A DNA stretch of 45,146 nt from Ignavibacteria bacterium. GTDB taxonomy: Bacteria; Bacteroidota; Ignavibacteria; Tepidaquicellales; OLB5. Position numbers and translations under genes: made by a program. The notes under the pieces are model-generated. The model saw only the letters and a list, made by a program, of their open reading frames with translations. It had not been told where the DNA came from and did not search any database. Location of the stretch: contig JACSRQ010000102.1 of NCBI GenBank assembly GCA_014879675.1, positions 1 through 45,146 of the forward strand, read 5' to 3'. This document shows, piece after piece, positions 34,179 through 42,748 of this stretch (its first letter is position 1; every line of letters starts with the position of its first letter).

Positions 34179-35075
34179 CTAACCGAATAATTCCTTAACT
34201 ACTCTATAAGTTCCGCAATATGCGTCAACACTGTGGTTTATCGGCTTTGAGTATCCGCCTCCAAGGCCAAGCGATACAGGTATCCCGCGGTTTTTACACT
34301 CACTCAAAACATATTTATCACGCTCCATTAATCCCTCGCCGGTTAAGGCAAGCCTGCCAAGAGAATCTTCCTTCAGCGGATCTACACCTGCCTGGTACAA
34401 AATAATATCCGGCCGGAATTCAAAAATAGCGGGAAGATTTTTCTTTAGTAAGGTCAAATATTCTTCATCATTCGTGTTGTCTTCAAGCGGTACATCAATT
34501 GTAGAGTCCACCTTTGTAAATGGGTAGTTTTTCGCGCCATGCATGCTGAAAATGAACACATCCGGGTTTGCTCCCAATATAGCGGAGTTTCCGTTGCCCT
34601 GGTGTACATCCAGATCAACAATTGCTGCCCTGTGAATAAGCCCGCACTTTATGAGGTTGAGAATTACAACCGCGAAATCATTGAACACGCAGAATCCTTC
34701 GCCATAATCGCGAAATGCATGATGCGTTCCCCCGGCCAGATTCCCGCCAATCCCCGTATCCAGTGCGCTTCGCGCAGCGCCCATCGCTCCGCCTACCGAG
34801 GCAAGCGACCTGTAGAATAGCTCCCTGCTCCATGGAAGCCCTATCCTGCGTATAATTTTAGGATCAATTGTGCCCGACTCAAATGCATCAAAGTATTCAG
34901 CGGAGTGTGCAAGCAGTATCGTCTCGCGCCCGGGCAGTTCAGGTTCAAATAATTTAGAACTCTCTAATATGTTTTCTGAAAGAAGCTTTTCTCTTACCAG
35001 CCTGTATTTTTCCATTGGGAATTTATGCCCGTCAGGCAAAGGTACTTCGTAGTGATCAGAGTAGAATACTTTCAA
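34179..35075 (-). CDS. Histone deacetylase-like zinc amidohydrolase
   Basis: A 298-residue protein of the bacterial HDAC/acetoin-utilisation AcuC group (class II-like). Seen: LAGGTHHAFRDYGEGFCVFND (active-site His-His), VDLDVHQGNG (zinc Asp and His), YQAGVDPLKEDSLGRL (second zinc Asp) and LGLGGGYS (near the catalytic Tyr). The active site is complete, so it is a deacetylase of small acylated substrates or protein lysine. 21 bp downstream of the DUF72 gene on the same strand, likely co-transcribed. Confidence 0.92.
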   Translation of the reverse strand: MKVFYSDHYEVPLPDGHKFPMEKYRLVREKLLSENILESSKLFEPELPGRETILLAHSAEYFDAFESGTIDPKIIRRIGLPWSRELFYRSLASVGGAMGAARSALDTGIGGNLAGGTHHAFRDYGEGFCVFNDFAVVILNLIKCGLIHRAAIVDLDVHQGNGNSAILGANPDVFIFSMHGAKNYPFTKVDSTIDVPLEDNTNDEEYLTLLKKNLPAIFEFRPDIILYQAGVDPLKEDSLGRLALTGEGLMERDKYVLSECKNRGIPVSLGLGGGYSKPINHSVDAYCGTYRVVKELFG

Positions 35076-35096
35076 TGATGCGTGGTGTTTTTTGGA

Positions 35097-35858
35097 TTAT
35101 CCATTGGGGTTTGCCTCGTTGCTTAACCTTTCAAATTTTTCTTTAGCGTAAAAAAGTGAATCCATATCCGCGCCGCTTTCAGGAAAGTGCAGAAAAAAAT
35201 ATATTTCAGGTAAACCTTTAGCGCTCCATGCCGTTATCATTTTGATCCAGTTATCAATGCGTGGCCTGTCAATTCCAAAACCGTAGCTGTTAAATCTTAT
35301 GAATGCGGAGTGATTTGTGAGCTTATACTTATTTAATAGGCTGAATGTATCTCTGGTATCAAGGATTACAATTCCTGCATTGTTTTCAGCCAGCAGTTTG
35401 AAGGCCGTATCACGGGTTTGAGTGCTCTCGAGAAATTTAGGTTTCAGTTCTACGCTGATCTTGAAATCTTTTGGCAGATTTTTCAGAAAGCCATCAAGTA
35501 CAGGCAGTTCTTCCGGCATAAAATCCGGATGCAATTGCAGAAAGCATATCCCAAGGTTCTCACCAAAATGCCCTGCCCTGTAAACAAAATCATCGGTAAG
35601 CTCTTTGATACCATAAAGCATTTTATCGTGGCTAATTAGCTTTGGAAATTTCGGGCAGAATTTGAATCCTTCGCTCACCTCCTGCTGCCAGTGGGTGATG
35701 CGCTCCGGTTCAACATAGTCATGGTAAGTTGGATTTACTTCAACGCAGTTGAATTCCCTGGAGTAATGGTAAAGGAATTTACCGGGCTTTGCATTTTGCG
35801 GGTATATTATTCCTTTCCAGTTTGAATAGCCCCACTGGCTGCAGCCAAAGTATATCAT
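35097..35858 (-). CDS. DUF72-family protein
   Basis: A 253-residue TIM-barrel-like DUF72 protein (YecE type). Seen: N-terminal YFGCSQWGYSNWKGIIYP, FNCVEVNPTYHDYVEPERITHWQQE, EGFKFCPKFPKLISHDKML and GICFLQLHPDF, all standard DUF72 landmarks. The biochemical role is unknown. It overlaps the YedK/HMCES gene by 4 bp (ATGA), which suggests linked function in the DNA-damage cluster. Confidence 0.9.
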   Translation of the reverse strand: MIYFGCSQWGYSNWKGIIYPQNAKPGKFLYHYSREFNCVEVNPTYHDYVEPERITHWQQEVSEGFKFCPKFPKLISHDKMLYGIKELTDDFVYRAGHFGENLGICFLQLHPDFMPEELPVLDGFLKNLPKDFKISVELKPKFLESTQTRDTAFKLLAENNAGIVILDTRDTFSLLNKYKLTNHSAFIRFNSYGFGIDRPRIDNWIKMITAWSAKGLPEIYFFLHFPESGADMDSLFYAKEKFERLSNEANPNG

Positions 35859-36511
35859 CCCAGCTTTGCCTTTTCAAGTTTCATTTTGATCTTTTCGTCA
35901 AGTGGAGAGCACATTCCCAACGCTGCATCTTCTTTTGCTTCCAGAAACTTCCCCGCATCTTCGGTTTTGAACAAAACTGGCATCCGTGTATGAATCGGCT
36001 GCATGAATGTATTCGGTCCGCATGTAATTATGCTTGCGCTTTCGGCTTTATCGATCCCTTCGGATAGGATGCCGCCGGCAAAGAATATAGGCGCTTTGTT
36101 GAGCGATATTCTCTGGGGTATTTTGCTGCCTTTTTCGCCGGTCCATTCGTAAAATGCCGTCATAGGGAAAATACACCTGTTTTCGTTAAAGTATTTTTTC
36201 CACTTGCTTCCCTTTTTTGCTATAGTTTCAATCTTGCTGTTGAAGATATCCTTTTCAATGATGGGATCCTTACCCTTTGCCTGCCGTGAAGGATCGAATA
36301 CTTTGCTTTTGATCCCCCACTTAATTACATTAAGCCTGAACACATTATTATTTTTATCAAAGGTTATCACTTTCACCCTGTTGGTAGGCGCAATGTTGGT
36401 TGTTTTTAGTATTTCATCTATGTTGTATGATATATCAAGTTCACCAACATGTTTTTCAAACTCTTTTCGCAGCTCTTCATCATCGGCTGCATTTTCGTAC
36501 CTGCCGCACAT
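35855..36511 (-). CDS. yedK: HMCES/YedK SOS-associated peptidase (abasic-site shield)
   Basis: A 218-residue SRAP-domain protein. It covalently caps abasic sites in single-stranded DNA through Cys2. Seen: MCGRY with Cys2 directly after Met, NIAPTNRVKV (substrate Asn/Arg), TAFYEWTGE (catalytic Glu) and QPIHTRMPV (catalytic His). All key residues are present. It starts 16 bp after umuC and overlaps the DUF72 gene, which fits co-expression with translesion synthesis. Confidence 0.93.
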   Translation of the reverse strand: MCGRYENAADDEELRKEFEKHVGELDISYNIDEILKTTNIAPTNRVKVITFDKNNNVFRLNVIKWGIKSKVFDPSRQAKGKDPIIEKDIFNSKIETIAKKGSKWKKYFNENRCIFPMTAFYEWTGEKGSKIPQRISLNKAPIFFAGGILSEGIDKAESASIITCGPNTFMQPIHTRMPVLFKTEDAGKFLEAKEDAALGMCSPLDEKIKMKLEKAKLG

Positions 36512-36527
36512 ATTATTCCAGATTAAA

Positions 36528-37808
36528 TTATTTCAGATTAATAGTTAATAGTTCATTCCAGTTAGTGGTAAACCTGTTGGAAATATGCTGTCTCTGCATA
36601 GCCCACTCCTGTTTAAAACCCGCTGAGGCAGGCTTCAAAGTATCCCTGCCATAAGTTAAGTTTATTTTATCGAGCGCTTTCATTATTCGGTTACGTTTTT
36701 CGTGGTCACGGTTTCCGCAGAAAACATTCATCTGTACAGGGCTTTGGGGTATTATATTGTTCAATATGACACCGGCTTTTATATAATTGTAATTTCTTCT
36801 GTAGATCTTCCGAAGCAGGTGCTGCGCATATTTTATCAGCTCCGGGGTAAAATTAGTTGGCTCGGGCAGCGTAATGGTTTTCATCTCAGCATGCTGCATA
36901 TCTTTAAGTTTATGGATATTGGTTTGAACGAAAACGCTTAAACTTTGGCAATTGCTGTTCTGGCTCCTCAGCTTTTCGGATGCTCGTGTAACGTATTGGC
37001 TAACGGCTTCACTTATTTCTCTGATATCCGTAACATACCTGCCGAAGCTGCGCGAACTCATTATACCTTTTTTCGGCTCCGAAATTTCTTCCAGCTTTAT
37101 TGCACTTATACCATTAAGCTCATACTTGGTACGAAGGCCAACTATTCCCATTTTATCCTTAATGAAAAACTCAGATGCATCCCGGAAATCTTTTGCGGAT
37201 AAAATTTTGCGCGCCATTAGCATACGACCGAATGCCCCGCCAATTCCCCAAACCTCATGCACAGGTACCTGTGCAAGTAAAGCATCCATCTTCGGAAAAT
37301 TGGTAATATCAAAAACACCGTTTAACTTTTGATTATGTTTTACAAATTCATTCGCAATTTTAGAAAGGGTTTTAGTCCGGGCTATACCTATTGAAACAGG
37401 TATGCCGGTATTTTTTGTTATGGTCTTCCTTATCAACCTGCCGTATGCTGTAAGATCTTTGACGCCAAGATCTTTGAGATTAATAAACGCCTCATCAATA
37501 CTGTAAAACTCAAGGTTAGGAGTAAATTCAGCGAGAGTGTTCATTATCCGTTCAGACATATCCCCGTATAATGCGTAGTTGCTGCTGAACACCTTTACAT
37601 CATGCCTGCGGATTACATCTTTAACTTTAAAATAGGGGATAGCCATAGTTATCCCGAGAGCCTTTGCTTCCTGGCTCCTTGCGACAACACAGCCATCATT
37701 GTTTGAAAGTACGACAACAGGCTTGCCATTAAGGCCGGGATCGAATACTCTTTCGCAGCTAACGTAAAAGTTATTACAATCTACCAGCGCGAAAATTTTA
37801 TCTTTCAG
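36528..37808 (-). CDS. umuC: Y-family DNA polymerase, UmuC (probable CTG start)
   Basis: Catalytic subunit of error-prone polymerase V-type translesion synthesis. A conventional caller would start at the ATG at 37646 (372 residues), which would lack the first catalytic Asp. The reading frame stays open upstream and encodes [20 protein letters not shown], then [18 protein letters not shown], exactly the missing UmuC N-terminus. No ATG, GTG or TTG occurs there. The likely start is CTG at 37808, sharing CTGA with the umuD stop, giving 426 residues; ATT at 37796 would give 422, the E. coli length. YSIDEAF (palm Asp-Glu) and the little-finger and UmuC C-terminal parts are present. Pairs with umuD. 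Confidence 0.9.
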   Translation of the reverse strand: MKDKIFALVDCNNFYVSCERVFDPGLNGKPVVVLSNNDGCVVARSQEAKALGITMAIPYFKVKDVIRRHDVKVFSSNYALYGDMSERIMNTLAEFTPNLEFYSIDEAFINLKDLGVKDLTAYGRLIRKTITKNTGIPVSIGIARTKTLSKIANEFVKHNQKLNGVFDITNFPKMDALLAQVPVHEVWGIGGAFGRMLMARKILSAKDFRDASEFFIKDKMGIVGLRTKYELNGISAIKLEEISEPKKGIMSSRSFGRYVTDIREISEAVSQYVTRASEKLRSQNSNCQSLSVFVQTNIHKLKDMQHAEMKTITLPEPTNFTPELIKYAQHLLRKIYRRNYNYIKAGVILNNIIPQSPVQMNVFCGNRDHEKRNRIMKALDKINLTYGRDTLKPASAGFKQEWAMQRQHISNRFTTNWNELLTINLK

Positions 37809-38239
37809 TATTTCGGATTCAGTACCCAGGTTACAATTCCAAAAATTAATAATTCAGTTTCTTCGTTAAGCTCTATTGGCGCAAAATTTTTATTTGCGCC
37901 AACCAGAAAAAATTTGTTACTTTTCTTTTCAATTTTTTTAACGGTATAGTCTCCGTTTATATTTACTACAGCAATTGAATTCTTTTTGTACTCAAGACTT
38001 CTATCAACTATCAAAAAGCTTTTATTGCATATTCCCTCTTCTATCATACTATCCCCTATGACCTTTATGATAAACGTTGAAGCCGGGTGTTTGATAAGCT
38101 GTTCATTCAGATCGATCTTATCTTCCAGGTAATCCTGTGCAGGACTCGGGAATCCTGCGGGAATTTTTCCTTCAATAAAAGGGACAAGTAACTTTTTCCC
38201 GGAATCATACTTGTAAATTTTCAGCTTTAAACTTTCCAT
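37805..38239 (-). CDS. umuD: UmuD-like S24 self-cleaving protein
   Basis: A 144-residue protein that, after self-cleavage, partners UmuC. Cleavage site Ala28-Gly29 ([10 protein letters not shown]), catalytic Ser64 (IGDSM) and Lys101 (DYTVKKI). The spacing of the three (36 and 73) matches that of E. coli UmuD. No N-terminal DNA-binding domain, so not LexA. First gene of the cluster umuD-umuC-yedK-DUF72. A TAACTTTG -7 candidate lies at 38298-38305 on the minus strand. No SOS box could be identified by eye. Confidence 0.93.
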   Translation of the reverse strand: MESLKLKIYKYDSGKKLLVPFIEGKIPAGFPSPAQDYLEDKIDLNEQLIKHPASTFIIKVIGDSMIEEGICNKSFLIVDRSLEYKKNSIAVVNINGDYTVKKIEKKSNKFFLVGANKNFAPIELNEETELLIFGIVTWVLNPKY

Positions 38240-38297
38240 TAAACAAGATAAATATTTTAACGGATAAAAAAACCCGATAAATTAAGAAAACTTCCCG

Positions 38298-38305
38298 CAA
38301 AGTTA
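38298..38305 (-). promoter_or_regulatory. Possible umuD -7 element
   Basis: TAACTTTG on the minus strand, ~59 bp before the umuD ATG, fits TAnnTTTG. No TTG/TTTG sits at the right -33 distance, so it may depend on an activator or be chance. Confidence 0.3.
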
Positions 38306-38377
38306 AATTATTGTTATATAAGGATTTAAGAGGCTGATATTTGTAAACCAGCCCCGGAATTTAGTTCTTTTTATTCT

Positions 38378-39478
38378 TTAGTTGTTGTCGTCCGTTATTC
38401 TTTTCTGCGCACCATATTGATCCATAAGTATGTTATCATATTTATCGGCTGCCGCAAATAATGACTTAATATTTTCGAGTCCTGTTTCATAAGTCAAGTA
38501 CTGGTCGAAAATAAATGTGGAAAGTATTACATCCTGGTTATTCACACAGAACATCATCGATTCAAGATTATAATTTTCCCTGAGAAGAAACTCATACATC
38601 GGCCCGATGTTTGTTTTGGGCAGGGTGCAAAGAATGGAGTCACATACAATGAAACCATCCTGGTTATAATTGATAATTATTTTTGCGGTTCCTTCTTCAA
38701 TTTCCCAGCTGTATGGGCCGCGCCTTGCAAGCTTAACATCTTTCCCAAGCTGTTCAATAATAGTTTCAATTACAGCCGCAGCGCCTACAGGTTTATACTC
38801 CGCATCTTTTTTCAGTACGGGGAACTCAAGCTTGGTTCCGCAATTAGGGCAGTACTCACCATCGATATTTTCTTCGGTTACAAAGTATCCGCACGAGGAA
38901 CACTTAAGCGCATATTTGCCGAAGTAATTTTTATATTCAGCAAGGTCTTCCTTTAGATACTCTACAGGTAGCGCAAAGCCAAGGTTATCTCCGCCGGCAA
39001 TTATAAATGTATTTACGCCAACTATATCACCGTTTGAATTTACAAGCGGGCCGCCGCTGTTCCCCGGATTAATTGCCGCATCTATCTGTATATAATTGAT
39101 ACCTCTTTGAAGCCGGTTTGATTTTGATACTATACCTTCGGTTGCAGTATAGTTTAAACCATATGGATGTCCGATTGCTATTACCTGGTCGCCATCTTTT
39201 ACTACATGGCCTTCTGCTAAAGATATATCCGGCAGTTCAATGCCTTCGGGTACCTTTATGAAGGCGAGGTCGTATTTTGCGTCATTAAAAAAAACAGGCG
39301 ACATCTGCTTGGGGATAGACCTGCCGCTGATAACAGCTTCGGAATTTCCTTTTACTACATGGTCATTCGTGATTATCAGGTTTTCATTTTTTACATAAAA
39401 ACCCGTACCGGTTCCCTGCGGAGTCGCTATCTGAATTATTACATGCTGAAACCTGTCTATAATTTGTTGTGGATCCAT
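38378..39478 (-). CDS. Cytoplasmic trypsin-like protease with zinc ribbon and YbjN-like domain
   Basis: A 366-residue protein without a signal peptide. Residues ~10-175 are a DegP/HtrA-type trypsin fold with His40 (TNDHVV), Asp70 (KYDLAFIK) and Ser141 (PGNSGGPL): complete triad. There is no PDZ domain. Cys193, Cys196, Cys210, Cys213 (CSSCG ... CPNCG) form a zinc ribbon. Residues ~240-345 (YSWEIEEGTAKIIINYN, MYEFLLRENYNLESMMFCVNNQDVILS) resemble the YbjN/type III chaperone-like fold. The order protease-ribbon-YbjN in the cytoplasm is unusual. It follows the 420-residue partner gene by 40 bp. Confidence 0.85.
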   Translation of the reverse strand: MDPQQIIDRFQHVIIQIATPQGTGTGFYVKNENLIITNDHVVKGNSEAVISGRSIPKQMSPVFFNDAKYDLAFIKVPEGIELPDISLAEGHVVKDGDQVIAIGHPYGLNYTATEGIVSKSNRLQRGINYIQIDAAINPGNSGGPLVNSNGDIVGVNTFIIAGGDNLGFALPVEYLKEDLAEYKNYFGKYALKCSSCGYFVTEENIDGEYCPNCGTKLEFPVLKKDAEYKPVGAAAVIETIIEQLGKDVKLARRGPYSWEIEEGTAKIIINYNQDGFIVCDSILCTLPKTNIGPMYEFLLRENYNLESMMFCVNNQDVILSTFIFDQYLTYETGLENIKSLFAAADKYDNILMDQYGAQKRITDDNN

Positions 39479-39518
39479 TATTGTTTTTCTTTATAGAATT
39501 TTAGGAAATTTGTTGATG

Positions 39519-40781
39519 TTAACTGTTGTAGTTCAGAGGCTGCATTTCTACTATAAACGATCTTAAAAAATTGGTCATTGTATCGAACTTAAGGTTATCA
39601 GTATTGTATTTCAGTTCAGGATAAAGCTCTTTTCCTTCTGTTATAATAGCGTCAATCTTTGATTTGATAAGCTGCTCGCTGAATTTTCCCGAGGCGGAAT
39701 CAAACAATATCTCCCCTGCGCCAAGAGCCGTAAAATAATCCTGGTTGGTAATATTAAGCAGCAAATGAAAAAGCTTTGCGTCAGGTTTCGGAAGCCCATA
39801 ACTGAAGAGGCTGTATGTGGCAAGATATTCGTATATAACTACCGCTATATCGATATAATTGTTATCAAGGTACCATTTCACATTGTTCAGATTGTTGTTG
39901 AATAAATCAACAACGGCTTGGTGCGGTGCAGGGTTGGCAATGCCAAAAGTTGATTTTACCCTGTATAGATCTTCTATAACCTGCTCTTTTGGAATGGCGC
40001 TAATTTTCATGAGTGCTTCTTTCATCTTCCTGTTCTTTTCAACATATGGCTTGTTATCCTTGGCAAAATATTCCCAGCTCATTTTTTCAAGTTCGTTCAT
40101 CAAGGTTCCTTCCGGTGCTATCAGGTAATCGATCTTATAAGCTGTATTCAGCAGAAGATATGATATCCCCCCGGAGAATGCGTCTTCATTTAATCCTTCA
40201 ATTCTTTTCATCGTGTTATCAAGCCAGCTCTTGAAGAAGTTATATTTTATTTCCCTCTCGGCTTCGGGAAGAACTTCGATCGCTGTATTGCCTGTAGTGC
40301 GCAGCATTGCGAAATCGTCTATCAGCAGGTCATCCTGCTTATCGGCGCGTGTTGCTAATTCTTTCCATGCATAATAAAGTTTGCGGGGAGGAGCGGCTGC
40401 CACAGCGCTGTCAAACTTAATACATATCCTGTTATCTTTCATTGCGAAGCGGGTGTAGTATAATGAATAATTCATTTCCATCAGCCTGCGCATAAATGCG
40501 ACACTCATTTTTTCGAATTCCGCAATATCCGCTTCTGCCTCAACCTTGTTCCCGTCAATGAATCCTTTAACGATCTTTGAGCCCTGCAGAAGCTCAAACT
40601 CGATACGGCTGCCATCACGCTTAAAGCTTACGTTGTTTGATTCATCATCGCGAAGATAATTGAAGAAAGCTTCATAGCTTTCCATGTAATTTTTTTCAAG
40701 GAAGAGCTTTTCAGATGTGTTCCAGAATTCAATTTTTTGTTTAGGCTTGTAGCTGTCAGAAAATCTGCCGAATGTTATCAT
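39519..40781 (-). CDS. Partner protein of the cytoplasmic protease, YbjN-like N-terminus
   Basis: A 420-residue soluble protein with no signal or TM. The N-terminal ~45-140 (RIEFELLQGSKIVKGFI, FMRRLMEMNYSLYYTRFAMKDNRICIKFDS) looks like the same YbjN-like fold as the C-terminus of the downstream protease. Residues ~170-420 are helical and Leu/Tyr-rich (WDN-like, 'IDIAVVIYEYLATYSLFSYGLPKP'), without a known motif. It is the first gene of a two-gene unit with the protease, so it may be its substrate, adaptor or regulator. Not recognised as a named family. Confidence 0.75.
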   Translation of the reverse strand: MITFGRFSDSYKPKQKIEFWNTSEKLFLEKNYMESYEAFFNYLRDDESNNVSFKRDGSRIEFELLQGSKIVKGFIDGNKVEAEADIAEFEKMSVAFMRRLMEMNYSLYYTRFAMKDNRICIKFDSAVAAAPPRKLYYAWKELATRADKQDDLLIDDFAMLRTTGNTAIEVLPEAEREIKYNFFKSWLDNTMKRIEGLNEDAFSGGISYLLLNTAYKIDYLIAPEGTLMNELEKMSWEYFAKDNKPYVEKNRKMKEALMKISAIPKEQVIEDLYRVKSTFGIANPAPHQAVVDLFNNNLNNVKWYLDNNYIDIAVVIYEYLATYSLFSYGLPKPDAKLFHLLLNITNQDYFTALGAGEILFDSASGKFSEQLIKSKIDAIITEGKELYPELKYNTDNLKFDTMTNFLRSFIVEMQPLNYNS

Positions 40782-40958
40782 TTTTACTATCCTGTACTTT
40801 TAATTGGTGTGTTTATATCCGTATACAAACGGGACTGGAATGCAGTTCATTTTTCAAATCTTAATTATCATGCAAAATAATTTTTACAGAGTTTTGAAAC
40901 AAAGTAAAAAAATGTGATTTTACAGGAAATATTTCGGTAATTGTTTTGAATCTGTTGT

Positions 40959-42653
40959 TTATTTTGTGATTTCTCCGATGAGTACTGCCGATACATTCCA
41001 CGAACTGAAAGAAGAACCTTCGGGTGCGCCCAATGGTATATGGATCCTGAATGTGTGCTCGCCTGCTCCAAGGTTATATAGCGGAATATCAACCGGAATT
41101 GCTGTTGAACCCGGACACCAGCCGCTGCGGCTGTAATCGCTTGATGATATCCCATTTGGAAAATTCCCTGAAGCGGGATTGTATTCCCTGTACATGCCGC
41201 AATCATCGCGCCATGGTATAAATTTATAGATCAGTTTATTATCCGCAAATATCTCGTTCATCTTCTTATTGAACTCGTCTCCGCCGCCCCAGCCGCCGTG
41301 GCCTGTTGAAATGTATCTTAATTTCAGGTTGGTGATACCGGCAGGTATATTTACGGTAACTGACAGTGTATCTTTTTCAAATAATGTCCCATATTCCTGG
41401 CCGCTGGCTTCCATGAGGTTTAGGGTGTTTACTAGAGGTTGTACCCAGAATTTTTTCTGCGGAACGTTTTGCTGGTCTATTTCATCCGGGTGATATTTTA
41501 GCGAAAGACTAACTTTGTGACCTCCCCTGTCATAACATCCGATAAATACGCCTATCCAGACTTCACCTTCAAGTGTTCCGAGCAGGTCTGTGATATCCTG
41601 TTTGTAGGTAACGGAGTCTTCCCAATTCAAGCCCCTAACAGTTACCTGGCTATTGTAGCTTCCAATTCCGAATGGAGTAATAAATCTTAACAGCTCAATT
41701 GGCACATCGTAATCTTTCCCGGTTGTTACTCCCTGGTATATTTTCTCGTTCTTCCCTGTATATTTTGGAAGTACATAAATATCTTTTCTCAGGGCATCTA
41801 AGAAAGAAACTCTTTTGCTTTCGGGAATTATGAAACAGGAACCGGTCCTATCGTATGCATCACCGTTTGATCTTTCCGTTAGTTCAGCAAAAACCATATG
41901 AGCAGACATGTTTTCGGGCAGGCGAACTTTTTTCAGTATGACGGTGCCTTTGGAATAGCGGTAAGTAACGTTTTCAAGATCATCGGGCGGATTTGTTATC
42001 GTATCGCCGAAATTTATGATCTCATTATTAAATACACGAACTGTTGTATAGTTTGCTTCTGTTATTTTCTGGCGGTACGTAGGCAGATCAACTATTTCTC
42101 CACACAGGGGACTGGTTAAATAGAAGCCGCGGTCTTCTGTTTGAAGTATAACGCTGTCAGCGTAGATCTCGAAATTTCCGTTGCGCACTATTTTTAATAC
42201 CAAGCCAAGTGCAGGTCCTATGTTTATTTGCGGTGTACCCTTGAGCCCCGTTTCGTTTGTGAACCAAATTTCGATCTTATTGCTTCGAATTACTGTGGTG
42301 GCTTTTCTGCACTTATAACCCAAGATGGTTTCATAATCGTCTGTTAGCACGGGAACGTTATAGTTGGTAAATGATTCAACTGTGGTTATCCTGCTTCCAT
42401 CTTTTAGCAAAGCGCACTGGTATGTCTTTTCTCCGTCGTAATCAATATACTGAATTTCCTCTGAGTTGGGGTTTAGATTAGTTTGACTGTTAAGCCTGGC
42501 GATGTTTTCTGAAAATGTTAAGACCAAAGCCGGTCGGTCAGTCATTTCTATCCCGTTTGATCGGAATTTATACATTACTTCGCCTGAATTCTGGGCAAAG
42601 AAACTTGAAATAAATGCGAAGAGTATAAGTAAATATTTTAGTGCGCTTTTCAT
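40959..42653 (-). CDS. GLPGLI-type protein fused to a PNGase F-like domain
   Basis: A 564-residue exported protein, trimmed to the ATG at 42653 that begins a clean signal peptide (KSALKYLLILFAFISSFFAQ). Residues ~20-220 follow the GLPGLI pattern (GEVMYKFRSNGIE, ETILGYKCRKATTVIRSNKIEIWFTNE). Residues ~290-560 match the two-jelly-roll peptide-N-glycosidase F: RFITPFGIGS, QDITDLLGTLEGE (position of catalytic Asp60), then GHGGWGGGDEFNK (Glu at ~460, position of Glu206) and RSGWCPGSTAIPVDI. The disulphide Cys next to that Glu in PNGase F are absent. It may remove N-glycans from glycoproteins outside the cell; GLPGLI's role is unknown. Confidence 0.85.
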   Translation of the reverse strand: MKSALKYLLILFAFISSFFAQNSGEVMYKFRSNGIEMTDRPALVLTFSENIARLNSQTNLNPNSEEIQYIDYDGEKTYQCALLKDGSRITTVESFTNYNVPVLTDDYETILGYKCRKATTVIRSNKIEIWFTNETGLKGTPQINIGPALGLVLKIVRNGNFEIYADSVILQTEDRGFYLTSPLCGEIVDLPTYRQKITEANYTTVRVFNNEIINFGDTITNPPDDLENVTYRYSKGTVILKKVRLPENMSAHMVFAELTERSNGDAYDRTGSCFIIPESKRVSFLDALRKDIYVLPKYTGKNEKIYQGVTTGKDYDVPIELLRFITPFGIGSYNSQVTVRGLNWEDSVTYKQDITDLLGTLEGEVWIGVFIGCYDRGGHKVSLSLKYHPDEIDQQNVPQKKFWVQPLVNTLNLMEASGQEYGTLFEKDTLSVTVNIPAGITNLKLRYISTGHGGWGGGDEFNKKMNEIFADNKLIYKFIPWRDDCGMYREYNPASGNFPNGISSSDYSRSGWCPGSTAIPVDIPLYNLGAGEHTFRIHIPLGAPEGSSFSSWNVSAVLIGEITK

Positions 42654-42748
42654 TTTGTAGTTTACATATTGATTTGCAAAAATACTAAATAATAACCGCA
42701 CTTTATATTAATAACCCCGCGACCTTTTCTTACGCCTGATGCCGGGGT

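Noticed and set aside
36528-37646. umuC treated as N-terminally truncated or a pseudogene
   Set aside because: The missing N-terminus is present in frame directly upstream, so only the start codon is unusual.
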